Shown: positions 1-9,579 of the stretch, one piece after another
Layout of the letters: every line of letters begins with the position of its first letter
Position numbering within the stretch: the first letter of the stretch is position 1
Assembly: GCA_049472395.1 (NCBI GenBank)
Contig: JBLIRR010000020.1
Location: forward strand, 35,042-99,041
Length of the DNA stretch: 64,000 bases
Reading direction: 5' to 3'
Origin: JBLIRR01 sp049472395
Lineage (GTDB): Bacteria; SZUA-182; DTGQ01; JBLIRR01
Translations under genes and position numbers: made by a program
The notes under the pieces: model-generated
What the model was told of the DNA's origin: nothing
The model's database searches: none
What the model saw: the letters and a program-made list of their open reading frames with translations, nothing else

Positions 1-2494
1 CGGTATAGCCTTGCTGACCAATCCAGGAAAGCTCAGGCCGTGATTTTCCTACATTTAATTTGATGAATTTGTCATGCGCGCTTACATTTGTTACAGGGGA
101 AATACTGCTATTCGTGCCCGGCTCCAGCGCCATATGAGCGCCATCGTGAAAGTAGAATCGATAGTGAAAGGTATTTGCCCTTGACTCATCCAGTGCTGAA
201 ATCCAGATAATATAATAAAAGCTCTTCCATGAAACGTACTTTTTATCTGTGGAGCTAGGGACCATCGTATATCGCTCACTCGTATCATATATCCCATTAC
301 TATTGGTATCGATCCATAATTGCGCAGAAAGGGGTGCTTGATTATCCGCATCCCTATAATTTATTTTAAATTTAAAAAATCCATTAAGAGTGTCAATAGC
401 ATCAGGATGCACACCGTCATCTATAAATCCGGTCTCGCCCCACCACTGAAGCTCGGGGCTGGTACTCACTTTCTTCACGGTAATTGTAGGATGAACCGAT
501 CCGATGTCCTTTGCGATGTTATATTTTTCTTCAAAATGATAGCGAAAATAAATTATATCATCATCGTCGGGATCAACATTGCAGTAATAAAATCTTTTCT
601 CTACTGTATAATCTTTGCCATCAATATAGTTATGATCATTGGGATCTACCTCTTGCATAACAATCGGCTCTATGTTGCTAAAATCCCCATCTCCATAACC
701 ATAAATCCGCAATTCTTTTACAATGGGCGGATTATTCTCATCATCCTTGTAATTTACCTTGAATTTTACTAAAGAGCCCCCATTTATTACTATATTCGTG
801 TCAGCATAGGCAAGTGTTGGGGCGTTATTCACAAATACAAAGGAATGATCCTTATTCGGCACGCCTGTCGCACAATTATATCCATCATGGAAATGAAAGC
901 GGAATGAATAGGATTCTCCCTTAATAATCATATCAGGATCAAATCGAATAGCATAAGTATAGGCCACACCCTGTGAAAAATTCTGATTATTAGGATCTTT
1001 TGTCATAATATACCCTTCATTAGGCATATAGTCGTTATCCCTGTCCATATCAATATAGAGTGTTGCCCCTTTCGGCCCCACATTATCACTATCTTTATAG
1101 ATTATTGTAAAGGTATAATCTCCATTTTGAGGATCAATGCTTACACAACTAGTAGCATCAGCCCCTGGCCAGGAAATTGTCGGAATAGCGCCGACAGGAT
1201 TCATATCACGTTTGTTTTTACTCGCATCTGTGGGATCGCCAGCATAATCAGGACTATCGAGCGCCACCTGTCCGCCCTTGGTTTTAAAATAAAATCTGTA
1301 AGAAATGTCATCATCCCCTGCCTGTGGATCAATCATTGCATAATATAGAGCCTTTGTGAGTTGATAGGTAAATTCCCCGGTAGTGAGATTTGCGCTCACA
1401 AATTGCATATTGTATTTTTCAAATAATGAAAATTTTTCATTATTGTCAATATCGATCCATACCTGCGCAACACCAGGCGCCTCTTTTTTTTCCTTATCCA
1501 GATAACATACCTTAAATGTATACAGCGTACCGCCGGCATACACGTTGTCAGGGTACATACCATCATCTTTGTATTTGGAATCTTGAAAAAAATAGAGGGT
1601 TGGCGCAGCAGAAGGAGGGGTAATTTGACCACCGGTTACGCTAAAGGTATTACTCGTCCGATTTGTCGGATCACCCGCTATACCTTCCGCGCCTATTGCC
1701 ACAGTTCCATTGTAATAGTCCTCAAAAAGGAAGTAGTAGGATATGGAATGCACCTTAGTATCACTGAAGGTGATTGGCTTCGGGTATATATATTCGAATG
1801 TTCTTCCTTTTTTATACGAGGCCTGATTATAACTATCCATCACAAAATTTTCACCGCTTTCATAATTCTCATCATCATCTATATCAATCCATACCTCTGC
1901 TCTAAAAGGAATTATTATATCCTCCATAGCTTTATTGATATAGGTGATATGAAAAACATAACCGGACAATTCTTGATGCACACCATCTGTCTCAAAATTA
2001 GGTTCACCCGTCCACGTAAGTCGTGGGAAATTCTCCCCCGGAGATATGGATATATATTTCACCGCTGTTTCAGCAGTGCCTGATGAGCTTTTAAAATAAA
2101 ATTTATAGGGTATGCTAAAGCTCCCCTTGTAGCTAATCGCGGTGGAATATGTATATATCTTGCCATCAGGCTCGCGATATGTTTTATCATTCACATCCCA
2201 CTCATTCATAGTATGACGTTCATTTGTGTCATTATAATCCCCATCCCCATTTCGATCTATCCATAGCTGGAAGGTATTCGGTGCTGCATTATTAAGATCA
2301 ACATATTTAATGCGAAATTCAAACGTATCTCCATCAACACCACTGTCCGGATGGACGCCATCTAAATAAAAATTACTATTATTCGTATCGTATCCTGCCC
2401 AATCAAGAAATATTGAAGCACAAAAAGCAGAAGGTTTTGTGAGGCCGCATATAAATAACATCATTATGGTTACTTCAATAACCATTTTCTTCAT
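1..2494 (-). CDS. Large exported repeat protein, 5' part (runs off left edge)
   Basis: The minus strand is open from an ATG at 2494 to the window edge (831 codons, no stop), with an AAGGAG ribosome-binding site just upstream. The N-terminus (MKKMVIEVTIMMLFICG..) is a signal peptide ending near FCA-S, so the product is exported. The rest consists of about six divergent units of roughly 110-140 residues plus the start of a seventh. Each unit has a W/Y-x-G start, a DGVHPD-like loop, an F-x-F-K-I-x-Y strand, a D-x-D-N-x-x-P loop, a WIDxNxDGxY acidic loop, a conserved Met, and a YRFYFxDG end. The D/N-rich loops look able to bind calcium (inference). Predicted beta-sandwich repeats suggest a surface adhesin or matrix protein. 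I recognise no named family; the 3' end and any cell-wall or outer-membrane anchor lie outside the window. Confidence 0.85.
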   Translation of the reverse strand, partial: MKKMVIEVTIMMLFICGLTKPSAFCASIFLDWAGYDTNNSNFYLDGVHPDSGVDGDTFEFRIKYVDLNNAAPNTFQLWIDRNGDGDYNDTNERHTMNEWDVNDKTYREPDGKIYTYSTAISYKGSFSIPYKFYFKSSSGTAETAVKYISISPGENFPRLTWTGEPNFETDGVHQELSGYVFHITYINKAMEDIIIPFRAEVWIDIDDDENYESGENFVMDSYNQASYKKGRTFEYIYPKPITFSDTKVHSISYYFLFEDYYNGTVAIGAEGIAGDPTNRTSNTFSVTGGQITPPSAAPTLYFFQDSKYKDDGMYPDNVYAGGTLYTFKVCYLDKEKKEAPGVAQVWIDIDNNEKFSLFEKYNMQFVSANLTTGEFTYQLTKALYYAMIDPQAGDDDISYRFYFKTKGGQVALDSPDYAGDPTDASKNKRDMNPVGAIPTISWPGADATSCVSIDPQNGDYTFTIIYKDSDNVGPKGATLYIDMDRDNDYMPNEGYIMTKDPNNQNFSQGVAYTYAIRFDPDMIIKGESYSFRFHFHDGYNCATGVPNKDHSFVFVNNAPTLAYADTNIVINGGSLVKFKVNYKDDENNPPIVKELRIYGYGDGDFSNIEPIVMQEVDPNDHNYIDGKDYTVEKRFYYCNVDPDDDDIIYFRYHFEEKYNIAKDIGSVHPTITVKKVSTSPELQWWGETGFIDDGVHPDAIDTLNGFFKFKINYRDADNQAPLSAQLWIDTNSNGIYDTSERYTMVPSSTDKKYVSWKSFYYIIWISALDESRANTFHYRFYFHDGAHMALEPGTNSSISPVTNVSAHDKFIKLNVGKSRPELSWIGQQGYT

Positions 2495-2818
2495 TTTCTC
2501 TGTCTCCTTACTTTGATATATTGATTTTTCTCACTTTATTCGCATACTCATAAACAAAGAAATCTCCCCATTACCAGCATCCAGAAACAAGCATCCAGCA
2601 TCGGCTAGCGAAAAACTTACTTCATTTATAAAGTTTTTGCCGCGTAAAGTACCGCTAGGAACATCTAATGTAAATAATAACTCCATAAGGTTAAAAGAGT
2701 ATTAAAATTGAATTAAAGTTTTTTAATAAAGAATTGCAGGCAGAAAGATTTTTGCCTTTATGAATAAAGAGGTATATAGTATCAAGAACAATTCTATAAT
2801 AAAAAAGAGAGTGATAAC
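2495..2818. promoter_or_regulatory. Divergent intergenic region between repeat protein and MscS-like gene
   Basis: A 324-bp gap between two divergently transcribed genes, so it should carry both promoters. A TATAAT box at 2795-2800 suits the plus-strand channel gene, but I see no convincing -35. The 2690-2735 stretch is rich in TTAAA/TTTAAT, without the exact 11-bp spacing seen at the five phased promoters elsewhere. A short AGGCA/TGCCT hairpin lies around 2738-2758. Confidence 0.4.
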
Positions 2819-4642
2819 ATGAAAATCCAGCATTTGAAAGAATTGATTAATTTACTTAGTATAAAACAGCAGCTTATTGCGGAAATTTATAAGAGCTATT
2901 TTAATCGTATATATGAATTAACAAATCTGTACACTTCTCTCACGTCTCTTTTAAAAAAAGCATTTCCCTTTTTTCTCCTTTTCTTACTCTTTCTTTTCCT
3001 CCTCTATAAATTTCATTTATTTTGTATTCGCTTAGAACAAAGGTCCTATTTGAGTAATTATAAGGGACGGCTCCTTGCATTCCGCCTCTTTCACCGTTCC
3101 TTATTGCTTTTTGCGACAGCCTTATTCTGGGAAATCTATTTCAGAACTCAATCACTCTATCCTCTCTTCCCAATTTTTAGAGTCGCCGTTATCTTGTTAT
3201 GGATATTCTTGTTTTACAAGTGGGCGACTGATTTTTTAAGAAATATTCCCGGATATCTTTCACATCAAATGCGTCTGCCTCTTATGTTCATCAAATATTT
3301 AGCAATTATATATGTGCTGCTGGAATGGGCCTTTGGAGCATCATCGATTATACTGAGTGCAGTGCGCCTGCTCTTCGAAATTATTGGTGTGCTATGGTGT
3401 ATCCGCTTTTGGAAAACCTTTAAGAAATTAAGACAGCAGTCTGCCCATAAGGGCTCCAGGTTAATTACACTGCTCCTTCCTTGTGGCATGGTGATAACCT
3501 ATATCATAGCCTTTGGCGGGCTATTTCTTGAAATTATGGGACATGGGACATGGGCTTTTAATTGGTATCTTTCATGGAGCTTAACTTCAATGGTCTTTTT
3601 ATGGGGATATCTTTTTCTTCTCGTGTTACAGGAATGGAATCATCACCTCCTCAAATCTTCCGCTACCGTGCAGGCAGAGGCATCACCCCCCACCTATCCC
3701 ATTCAATGGTTCTTTAACCGGATGTGCTGGCTAGTCGGACTTGGATTATTTATTTTTGCTCTTATATTCTCATGGGATATAAAGGATGTTTTCCTCCATA
3801 CATATATGCGAATTTTCAATTATACATTTAAGGCAGGTTCGATGACTTTGAGTTTAATGGGATTTGTCTCCGCCCTTCTCACACTCTTTTTTACTCATTT
3901 GGCCATTAATCTCTGGAAATATTTTCTTCACAGGAAAATATTTCCCGCGAGTGGTATTGAACCTGGGCTTCAAGAATCCATAACCACCATTAGCATATAT
4001 TTTTTCTGGGCCATTGGCATCCTTTTCGCCCTCCATGTGTTTGGCCTGAATACGACATCTCTCACTGTCGTCTTCGGTGCCTTAGGCATTGGTCTTGGTT
4101 TCGGACTCCAAAATATTTTTAATAATTTCATCAGCGGTCTTATTCTTCTCTTCGAACGTCCTATCCAGGTTGGGGATGCGCTTGAAATAGATGGAATATG
4201 GGGAACCGTCAAAAAAATTAATGTCCGCGCAACAGTTGTCCAGACATATGATAACGCTTCCTTTATAATTCCCAACTCTGATCTTATTACCACTAAAGTG
4301 ACGAACTGGAGTTTTAAGGACTTAAAAGTACGCCGTAAAATTGTAGTAGGGGTCGCGTACGGGTCAGATGTTGAGTTGGTTAAGCACACGCTTCTTGAGG
4401 TTGCGGCAAAGACACCGAAAATACTAAAATCACCTCAATCCGATGTTTTATTTTCAGATTTTGGCGACAGCGCATTAATCTTTACGTTAAGAATCTGGAC
4501 TAATGTGGATTATGCACTTTCAGTTGAGACGGATGTTCGTTTTGAAATCAACCGGCTTTTCAATGAGCGAAATATAGAAATTGCTTTCCCCCAAAGGGAC
4601 ATACATATTCGCACTACTTATGAAAAGGAAAAAGAGTATTAA
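2819..4642 (+). CDS. MscS-family mechanosensitive channel (large, MscK/YbdG-like)
   Basis: 607 residues, predicted inner-membrane channel that opens under membrane tension to release solutes on osmotic downshock. About eight to ten hydrophobic segments fill residues 45-420. The diagnostic MscS pore helix and following domain start near residue 418: G-rich helix (GALGIGLGFGLQNIFNNF), then FERPIQVGD, then the beta domain with NVRATVV and the IPNSDL motif, and the C-terminal alpha/beta cage to about 600. The protein is about twice the size of E. coli MscS, so the N-terminal half is extra membrane region. GAGAG lies just before the ATG. The next gene starts 6 bp after the stop, so the two are probably cotranscribed. 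Confidence 0.9.
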   Translation: MKIQHLKELINLLSIKQQLIAEIYKSYFNRIYELTNLYTSLTSLLKKAFPFFLLFLLFLFLLYKFHLFCIRLEQRSYLSNYKGRLLAFRLFHRSLLLFATALFWEIYFRTQSLYPLFPIFRVAVILLWIFLFYKWATDFLRNIPGYLSHQMRLPLMFIKYLAIIYVLLEWAFGASSIILSAVRLLFEIIGVLWCIRFWKTFKKLRQQSAHKGSRLITLLLPCGMVITYIIAFGGLFLEIMGHGTWAFNWYLSWSLTSMVFLWGYLFLLVLQEWNHHLLKSSATVQAEASPPTYPIQWFFNRMCWLVGLGLFIFALIFSWDIKDVFLHTYMRIFNYTFKAGSMTLSLMGFVSALLTLFFTHLAINLWKYFLHRKIFPASGIEPGLQESITTISIYFFWAIGILFALHVFGLNTTSLTVVFGALGIGLGFGLQNIFNNFISGLILLFERPIQVGDALEIDGIWGTVKKINVRATVVQTYDNASFIIPNSDLITTKVTNWSFKDLKVRRKIVVGVAYGSDVELVKHTLLEVAAKTPKILKSPQSDVLFSDFGDSALIFTLRIWTNVDYALSVETDVRFEINRLFNERNIEIAFPQRDIHIRTTYEKEKEY

Positions 4643-4648
4643 AAGCTT

Positions 4649-5218
4649 ATGGGATTTGATTTAGGGACAATCGTAATCGGTATTCTCATCTTTCTCTCTA
4701 GAATTATCGATGTAACGCTCGGGACTATGAGGACTATCAGTATTGTTCAGGGTAAAATGAAAAGCGCATTTTTCCTCGGTTTTTTTGAGGTGTCAATGTG
4801 GCTGATAGTAATATCTACAGTAATAAACCAAGTAACCAATAAGCCTGTCCTTGGAATCTTTTATGCTTTCGGATTCGCAACGGGCAATGTTATCGGGATA
4901 TTACTGGAAAGAAAATTAGTCTCAGGCAATGTAGTAATACGAACCATTACTTCTCTTATAAAAGGAGAAGAGATGGCTCAGAAAATAAGAAAATTAGGCC
5001 ATGCGGTTACTACATTTCAAGGAAATGGTATGTCTGGCCCTGTTTTAGAGCTCTACATTGTGTGTAATAGAAAAAATGTCATGGGAATAATTACACTAGT
5101 TAAAGAGATAGAGCATGATGCTTTCTATATAGTGCAACAGGCAGGGAACGTGAGCAGATTATATCGAACTGCCATAACACCGCCAACCGGATGGAGAGCA
5201 ATTCTTAAGAAAAAATAA
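4649..5218 (+). CDS. DUF2179/UPF0316 family membrane protein
   Basis: 189 residues. Three hydrophobic segments (about residues 6-24, 38-60, 66-85) are followed by a soluble domain of about 95 residues with the DUF2179 pattern (TxFxGxGMxGPVLELYIVCNRK). This matches the DUF5698 membrane part plus DUF2179 domain of UPF0316 proteins, whose function is unknown; some DUF2179 domains are thought to sense ligands. It starts 6 bp after the MscS-like gene in the same direction, suggesting an envelope-stress operon. No residues are obviously missing compared with the family. Confidence 0.85.
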   Translation: MGFDLGTIVIGILIFLSRIIDVTLGTMRTISIVQGKMKSAFFLGFFEVSMWLIVISTVINQVTNKPVLGIFYAFGFATGNVIGILLERKLVSGNVVIRTITSLIKGEEMAQKIRKLGHAVTTFQGNGMSGPVLELYIVCNRKNVMGIITLVKEIEHDAFYIVQQAGNVSRLYRTAITPPTGWRAILKKK

Positions 5219-5227
5219 TTCTATTAA

Positions 5228-5298
5228 AATTTTCTAATTTTTTTTTAATCCTTTTTTAATATTCTTTTAATCTTCATTTAATCTTCATCTATTATTAT
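5228..5298 (+). promoter_or_regulatory. Phased 11-bp repeat promoter (site A), upstream of hsp20
   Basis: Five consecutive 11-bp units end at 5238, 5249, 5260, 5271 and 5282 (AATTTTCTAAT, TTTTTTTTAAT, CCTTTTTTAAT, ATTCTTTTAAT, CTTCATTTAAT). Exactly 10 nt later comes TATTAT at 5293-5298, a plausible -10. Four other sites in the window share the geometry. The arrangement resembles Pho-box-like tandem operators that replace the -35. The downstream gene is the Hsp20 at 5426. Confidence 0.6.
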
Positions 5299-5425
5299 TG
5301 TCCACAACGATAATTCAGAAAAGAAAAACATTACATTGCCTTGTTCTGCCGAAGGCGGAGGAGGCAAAACCAAGAAAAGTCAGTGTTAAAACAGCATAAC
5401 AATAAAAGAAGAAGGAGGAAAGATC

Positions 5426-5929
5426 ATGGCATTAAAAGATATTATACCACGACCAAAGAGGGATATTGCTCCAAAGAGGGAAGAGAATATATTCCTCTCA
5501 CTCAGAGAAGAGATGGATAATTTATTTGAGAGATTTTTTAACCGCTTCAGTATGATGCCTTCATACTTTGAGGACATGGACAGAGAGTTTGGCGACTTTT
5601 CGCCGAAAATCGACATGAAGGAGAGTGATAAGGAGGTAAAGATTTTTGCGGAGCTTCCCGGACTTAACGAAAAGGACCTCGACATCTCTGTGTCTGAACA
5701 TTCTCTTACTATCAAGGGGGAGAAGAAGAAGGAGGTGGAGGACAAGAAAGAGAATTATTACAGGATGGAAAGGTCGTATGGTTCCTTTTACCGGACAATT
5801 GCCCTTCCGGAAGGAGTTGATACGAATAAAGTCGATGCCACTTATAGAAAAGGGGTATTAAATATCATTATACCCAAAACCGTGAAAGCGATAGAATCCC
5901 GGAAGAAAATTGAAATAAAGGTGGAATAA
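5426..5929 (+). CDS. Small heat-shock protein, Hsp20/alpha-crystallin family
   Basis: 167 residues, an ATP-independent cytoplasmic holdase that binds unfolding proteins. The alpha-crystallin domain spans about residues 60-150, with KIDMKESDKEVKIFAELPG at its start, the LTIKGEKK strand, and the conserved YRKGVLNIIIPK near the end. A C-terminal I-x-I/V-like motif (KIEIKVE) closes the protein. The start has a strong AGAAGGAGGAAAG ribosome-binding site 8 nt upstream. The HtrA protease gene follows 71 bp later, a natural chaperone/protease pairing. Expression probably depends on the phased promoter at 5228-5298. Confidence 0.92.
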   Translation: MALKDIIPRPKRDIAPKREENIFLSLREEMDNLFERFFNRFSMMPSYFEDMDREFGDFSPKIDMKESDKEVKIFAELPGLNEKDLDISVSEHSLTIKGEKKKEVEDKKENYYRMERSYGSFYRTIALPEGVDTNKVDATYRKGVLNIIIPKTVKAIESRKKIEIKVE

Positions 5930-6000
5930 TCAGAATAAAAAGTCCTGACCGGGGAATCACCAATAAAAGAAGAATAAGGAAGTATAAGGAGGAAAAGGTT

Positions 6001-7428
6001 TTGATAAGGGATAAATTCATGCATGAATGTTTCAAAATATATTTTTTGGTAATGTGCGGTTGTGCGATGTTTTTTTTTAATCCATCCTCCTTGTCAGCAA
6101 TCTCTTCCCGGTCAGGCACCCCTCCCTCTCCCCTTCTTTCCTTCGCGGACCTGGCTGATAAAGTCAAACACTGCGTGGTCAATATCTCCACAATCCAGCC
6201 CGTAGAAGGAAATCCTCTCCAGCCTTTCTTCAGGCCTGATTCTCCCTTTTGGGATTACTTTAAAGGGGACCTGCCGCAAAAAAACAGGAAAACCTATGCC
6301 CTTGGGTCCGGGCTCGTCATTAATCAAAACGGTCTTATACTCACCAATAATCATATGATTGAAAAGGCCACGAAGATCAAGGTCAAATTGGATACTCGAA
6401 AGGAATATGAAGCATCTGTCATAGGGACAGATCCGAAGACAGACCTGGCCCTTATTAAAATAGAACCCGATGCTGATTTTCCCATACCAGCTCCGCTAGG
6501 AGATTCGGATACCGTGCGAGTTGGGGATTGGATTATAGCCATCGGTAATCCCTTCGGGTTAGGACATACGGTGACATCGGGCATAATCAGCGCAAAAGGG
6601 CGTTTTCTCGGGGCCGGGCCTTACGATGATTTCCTGCAAACCGATGTGGCGCTTAATCCGGGCAATAGCGGCGGCCCTCTGTTTAATATGAAGGGAGAAG
6701 TGATAGGAATAAGCAGTACCATTGTCGAAGAGAGCCAGGGCATCAGTTTTGCCATTCCTATTAATCTTTTTAAGGAACTGCTCCCACAACTCCAATCAGG
6801 AAAAGTAGTAAGAGGCTGGCTTGGTGTGATGACGCAGGATATAACGCCTAAGCTGGCTAAGTATTTCCACCTCCAAAAACCTGAAGGCGCTCTCATTTCC
6901 CATGTTATCAGGGAGAGCCCCGCAGAAAAAGCAGGCCTTAAAAGGATGGATGTAATCTTCAGTTTTGACGGCAAAGAGGTGAACGATGCGCGTACCCTCT
7001 TTCGCTATTTGGCAAAAACTCCCCCGGAGGCACAAGTAGCGATCGGGATAATACGTGAAGGCATGAAGAAAACCATCGAGGCTAAGGTCGGCGCGAGCGA
7101 TGATGAAGAGGAAGAATATGCATTGGAAGATATGCTGCGAGGATTTACGATACAGGAGCTTTCTTCTGAAATGGAACGCGACATCGGATTGAAAGCTGTA
7201 AAAAATGGTATTATAATTACTGAAGTTGCCCCCGGAAGCCCTGCAGATGAGGCGGGGATACGCATTGGGGACAGAATAATAGAAGCGAATCACCACACTA
7301 TTAACACGATCAAGGATTATGCCAGAATAATGGACGAGCATACGGCAGATGATGATAAGTCACTTTTTCTGATCAAGCGTGAAGAGGGAGTCTTCTATAT
7401 TGTTATTGAATCCGTGCCTGGAAATTAG
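6001..7428 (+). CDS. htrA: Periplasmic serine protease, HtrA/DegP family
   Basis: 475 residues; degrades or refolds damaged envelope proteins. A TTG start at 6001 is preferred because AAGGAGG lies 8 nt upstream (5986-5992); an ATG at 6019 is the alternative. A signal peptide precedes residue 36. The trypsin-like triad is His118 (TNNHM), Asp148 (TDLALIKI) and Ser223 (GNSGGPL); the spacings of 30 and 75 residues equal those of DegP. Two PDZ domains follow (about 250-345 and 375-470). The acidic DDEEEEY segment at about 363 links the PDZ domains. Located between Hsp20 and the OmpA lipoprotein, it fits envelope stress defence. Confidence 0.93.
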   Translation: MIRDKFMHECFKIYFLVMCGCAMFFFNPSSLSAISSRSGTPPSPLLSFADLADKVKHCVVNISTIQPVEGNPLQPFFRPDSPFWDYFKGDLPQKNRKTYALGSGLVINQNGLILTNNHMIEKATKIKVKLDTRKEYEASVIGTDPKTDLALIKIEPDADFPIPAPLGDSDTVRVGDWIIAIGNPFGLGHTVTSGIISAKGRFLGAGPYDDFLQTDVALNPGNSGGPLFNMKGEVIGISSTIVEESQGISFAIPINLFKELLPQLQSGKVVRGWLGVMTQDITPKLAKYFHLQKPEGALISHVIRESPAEKAGLKRMDVIFSFDGKEVNDARTLFRYLAKTPPEAQVAIGIIREGMKKTIEAKVGASDDEEEEYALEDMLRGFTIQELSSEMERDIGLKAVKNGIIITEVAPGSPADEAGIRIGDRIIEANHHTINTIKDYARIMDEHTADDDKSLFLIKREEGVFYIVIESVPGN

Positions 7429-7502
7429 AGACACAATCCTTATTATAGAATTGAGAAGAAGAATATAACTAAAAGAATATAAGGATAGGAGATAATACAC
7501 CT

Positions 7503-8531
7503 ATGAAGAAAAACTTTTTAAGGATTACAGCAATCATGGTGATGGTAGTGGCAACTTTTTTCGGATGCGCAAAAATAAAAATTTGTAAATCGAAAAACGT
7601 GCTTCCGGATATGAGCGCCCAAAAGGAGCTTGATGCTGCAAAAGAAGCTATTGAGAAAGCGCAGAATGAAGGAAAAGATAAACGATGTCCGGAGGCATTT
7701 AAGGAAGTGATGGATCTGTGGGAAAAAGCAGTTAACTTGGCGAATGCACAAAACATTAATGCAGCGCTTGATGAGGCTCGATCTGCAAAGGAAAAGGCTG
7801 AGATGCTCTGCCCGGATTCTGATGGCGATGGGGTGGCTGATGAGGTGGACAAATGCGCAGATACTCCGAAGTATGTAAAGGTTGATGAAAGGGGATGTCC
7901 TGTTGACTCCGATGGCGATGGTGTCCCTGATTTTAAGGATAAGTGCCCAAATACACCGGCAAGGGCGAAGGTTGATCCCTCGGGGTGCCCTGAGGACTCT
8001 GACAGGGATGGTGTCCCTGATTTTAAGGATAGATGTCCCCATACGCCGGCCGGAGTTAAAGTGGATGATCGAGGCTGCCCGCTTGACACTGATGGAGACG
8101 GAGTTTCCGATTACATGGATAAATGTCCCGGAACATTGAAAAACCAAAAGGTAAATGCACAGGGGTGCTGGGTATGTGAAAGCCTGCTTAATTTTGACTT
8201 AAAGAGCGCTGTGAATTTTGATTTTGATAAATTCACCGTCAAAACCGATTATTACGAACGATTAGGGAAAGTGGTAGATTGTCTGAATCTCCAGCCCTCT
8301 ATGAAAATTGAAATTATCGGCCATACGTGCTCCATAGGCCCGAAGGAATATAACCAGATGCTCTCGGAAAAGCGGGCTCGCGCGGTGATGAAATATTTTC
8401 TTGAAAAAGGGGTAGCGAAAGAGCGCCTTTCAACCAATGGATTAGGATTAACCAGGCCTATTGCCTCCAATGAGACCAAAGAAGGCAGGCGGAAAAATAG
8501 AAGGGTCGAATTAAATCTATTATTTCAATAA
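7503..8531 (+). CDS. OmpA/Pal-like lipoprotein with thrombospondin type-3 repeats
   Basis: 342 residues. The signal peptide ends in a lipobox (TFFGC, Cys22), so the mature protein should be lipid-anchored. A helical segment (about 35-100) is followed by four calcium-binding type-3 repeats of the DSDGDGVxD..DxCPxTP type (about 103-220), then an OmpA-like peptidoglycan-binding domain (about 230-342) with YNQMLSEKRARAV and LSTNGLG. The usual Asp of the GHTDS motif is Cys here (GHTCS, codon TGC), although the Arg of the LSxxRA motif is kept. It should tether the outer membrane to the cell wall. The gene lies 74 bp after htrA and 9 bp before hydB. Confidence 0.9.
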   Translation: MKKNFLRITAIMVMVVATFFGCAKIKICKSKNVLPDMSAQKELDAAKEAIEKAQNEGKDKRCPEAFKEVMDLWEKAVNLANAQNINAALDEARSAKEKAEMLCPDSDGDGVADEVDKCADTPKYVKVDERGCPVDSDGDGVPDFKDKCPNTPARAKVDPSGCPEDSDRDGVPDFKDRCPHTPAGVKVDDRGCPLDTDGDGVSDYMDKCPGTLKNQKVNAQGCWVCESLLNFDLKSAVNFDFDKFTVKTDYYERLGKVVDCLNLQPSMKIEIIGHTCSIGPKEYNQMLSEKRARAVMKYFLEKGVAKERLSTNGLGLTRPIASNETKEGRRKNRRVELNLLFQ

Positions 8532-8540
8532 GAAATTAAC

Positions 8541-9578
8541 ATGTTATTTAAGACTATTTCAAAAGAAAGCTTCAGGGAATTTGTTAACGGCATTATAAAT
8601 GAGAATCAGACTATTGCGCCAAAGATGATTGAGAAGGATTCAAAGAGGCATCCTGTGTATCAATTCAGGCAGGTATACTCTTTCGATGAAATGGAGCTTG
8701 ATTACACATTAACGTATTCTTCGGTCAAGTCCTTTTTTCTTCCCTTTAAGGAAATCCTCTCAACCTTTTCTTTTGAGGATGAGGAATGGAAGCAGAATGT
8801 AAAGTATACGATACATCCGCGCGTGATAATTGGGGCACGCGCATGTGACATAGACGGCCTTCTTAAACTCGACAAAGTGCTTATGAAAGGCAATTTCCCC
8901 TATCCCTATTATGTTGCGCGAAGAAAAAATACATTTTTAATAGGCCTTGATCATGAGCCCCTGGAGGATTGCTTCTGTCATTCTTTGGATTCTGACATAG
9001 TGGAGCATGGATTTGATTTATTCCTCACCGATATCGGAGACCGGTATTTTATGAAAATAAACTCCTCAAGCGCATTCAATCTTTTAAAGAATGTCAAGGT
9101 CACTGATATCACTCAGGAGGATCAAAGAAGATATATTGAGGAAAAAAAGAGGATAAAAAGTCTTTTTAAAACCAGCGTTGATGTAGCGGGCCTATCAAGC
9201 CTTATGGATATTGAGTTCGAGTCTGAGGTTTGGAAAAGGTGGGGGGATAAGTGCTTAAGTTGCGGGAGCTGTGCCATGGTATGTCCCACATGCTATTGTT
9301 TTACTGTCAACGAGCACATTGATGTCTCTTTAAGAGGTGCGCGCAAGGATAGAATTCTTTACTCCTGCAATCTTGTGGATTTTGCCGAGGTTGCGGGCGG
9401 ATTTAACTTCAGGGCAAAACCGGAAAAAAGGCTGAAATATCGATACTACCATCAGCACAGGGGATTTGTGGAAAGCTACGATGAACCCAAATGCGTCGGT
9501 TGTAACCGGTGCGGAAGGGCTTGTCCGGCAGGGATTAATCCGGTGGATGTCATTTGTGACCTTCAAATGGAGAAATAA
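8541..9578 (+). CDS. hydB: Sulfhydrogenase beta subunit (iron-sulfur, HydB)
   Basis: 345 residues. It matches the beta subunit of cytosolic NADP-linked group 3b NiFe hydrogenases (sulfhydrogenases), which carries electrons between the hydrogenase module and the flavin subunit and is linked to sulfur or polysulfide reduction in archaeal enzymes. Two 4Fe-4S binding motifs are visible near the C-terminus: CLSCGSCAMVCPTCYC (about residue 240) and CVGCNRCGRACP (about 318). The N-terminal 220 residues form the HydB-type domain with GARACDIDGLLKLD. It is first of four tightly packed genes in the order B-G-D-A. Confidence 0.93.
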   Translation: MLFKTISKESFREFVNGIINENQTIAPKMIEKDSKRHPVYQFRQVYSFDEMELDYTLTYSSVKSFFLPFKEILSTFSFEDEEWKQNVKYTIHPRVIIGARACDIDGLLKLDKVLMKGNFPYPYYVARRKNTFLIGLDHEPLEDCFCHSLDSDIVEHGFDLFLTDIGDRYFMKINSSSAFNLLKNVKVTDITQEDQRRYIEEKKRIKSLFKTSVDVAGLSSLMDIEFESEVWKRWGDKCLSCGSCAMVCPTCYCFTVNEHIDVSLRGARKDRILYSCNLVDFAEVAGGFNFRAKPEKRLKYRYYHQHRGFVESYDEPKCVGCNRCGRACPAGINPVDVICDLQMEK

Positions 9579-9579
9579 T

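Noticed and set aside
7469..8147. Long minus-strand frames of about 205 codons opposite the OmpA/TSP3 gene
   Set aside because: They are shadows of the repetitive DSDGDG coding sequence; the plus-strand lipoprotein has a lipobox and clear domains.
9466..9579. Longer start for hydG inside hydB
   Set aside because: The 38 extra residues overlap the hydB iron-sulfur motif region in another frame; the ATG at 9580 has GGAG at good spacing and fits the family length.
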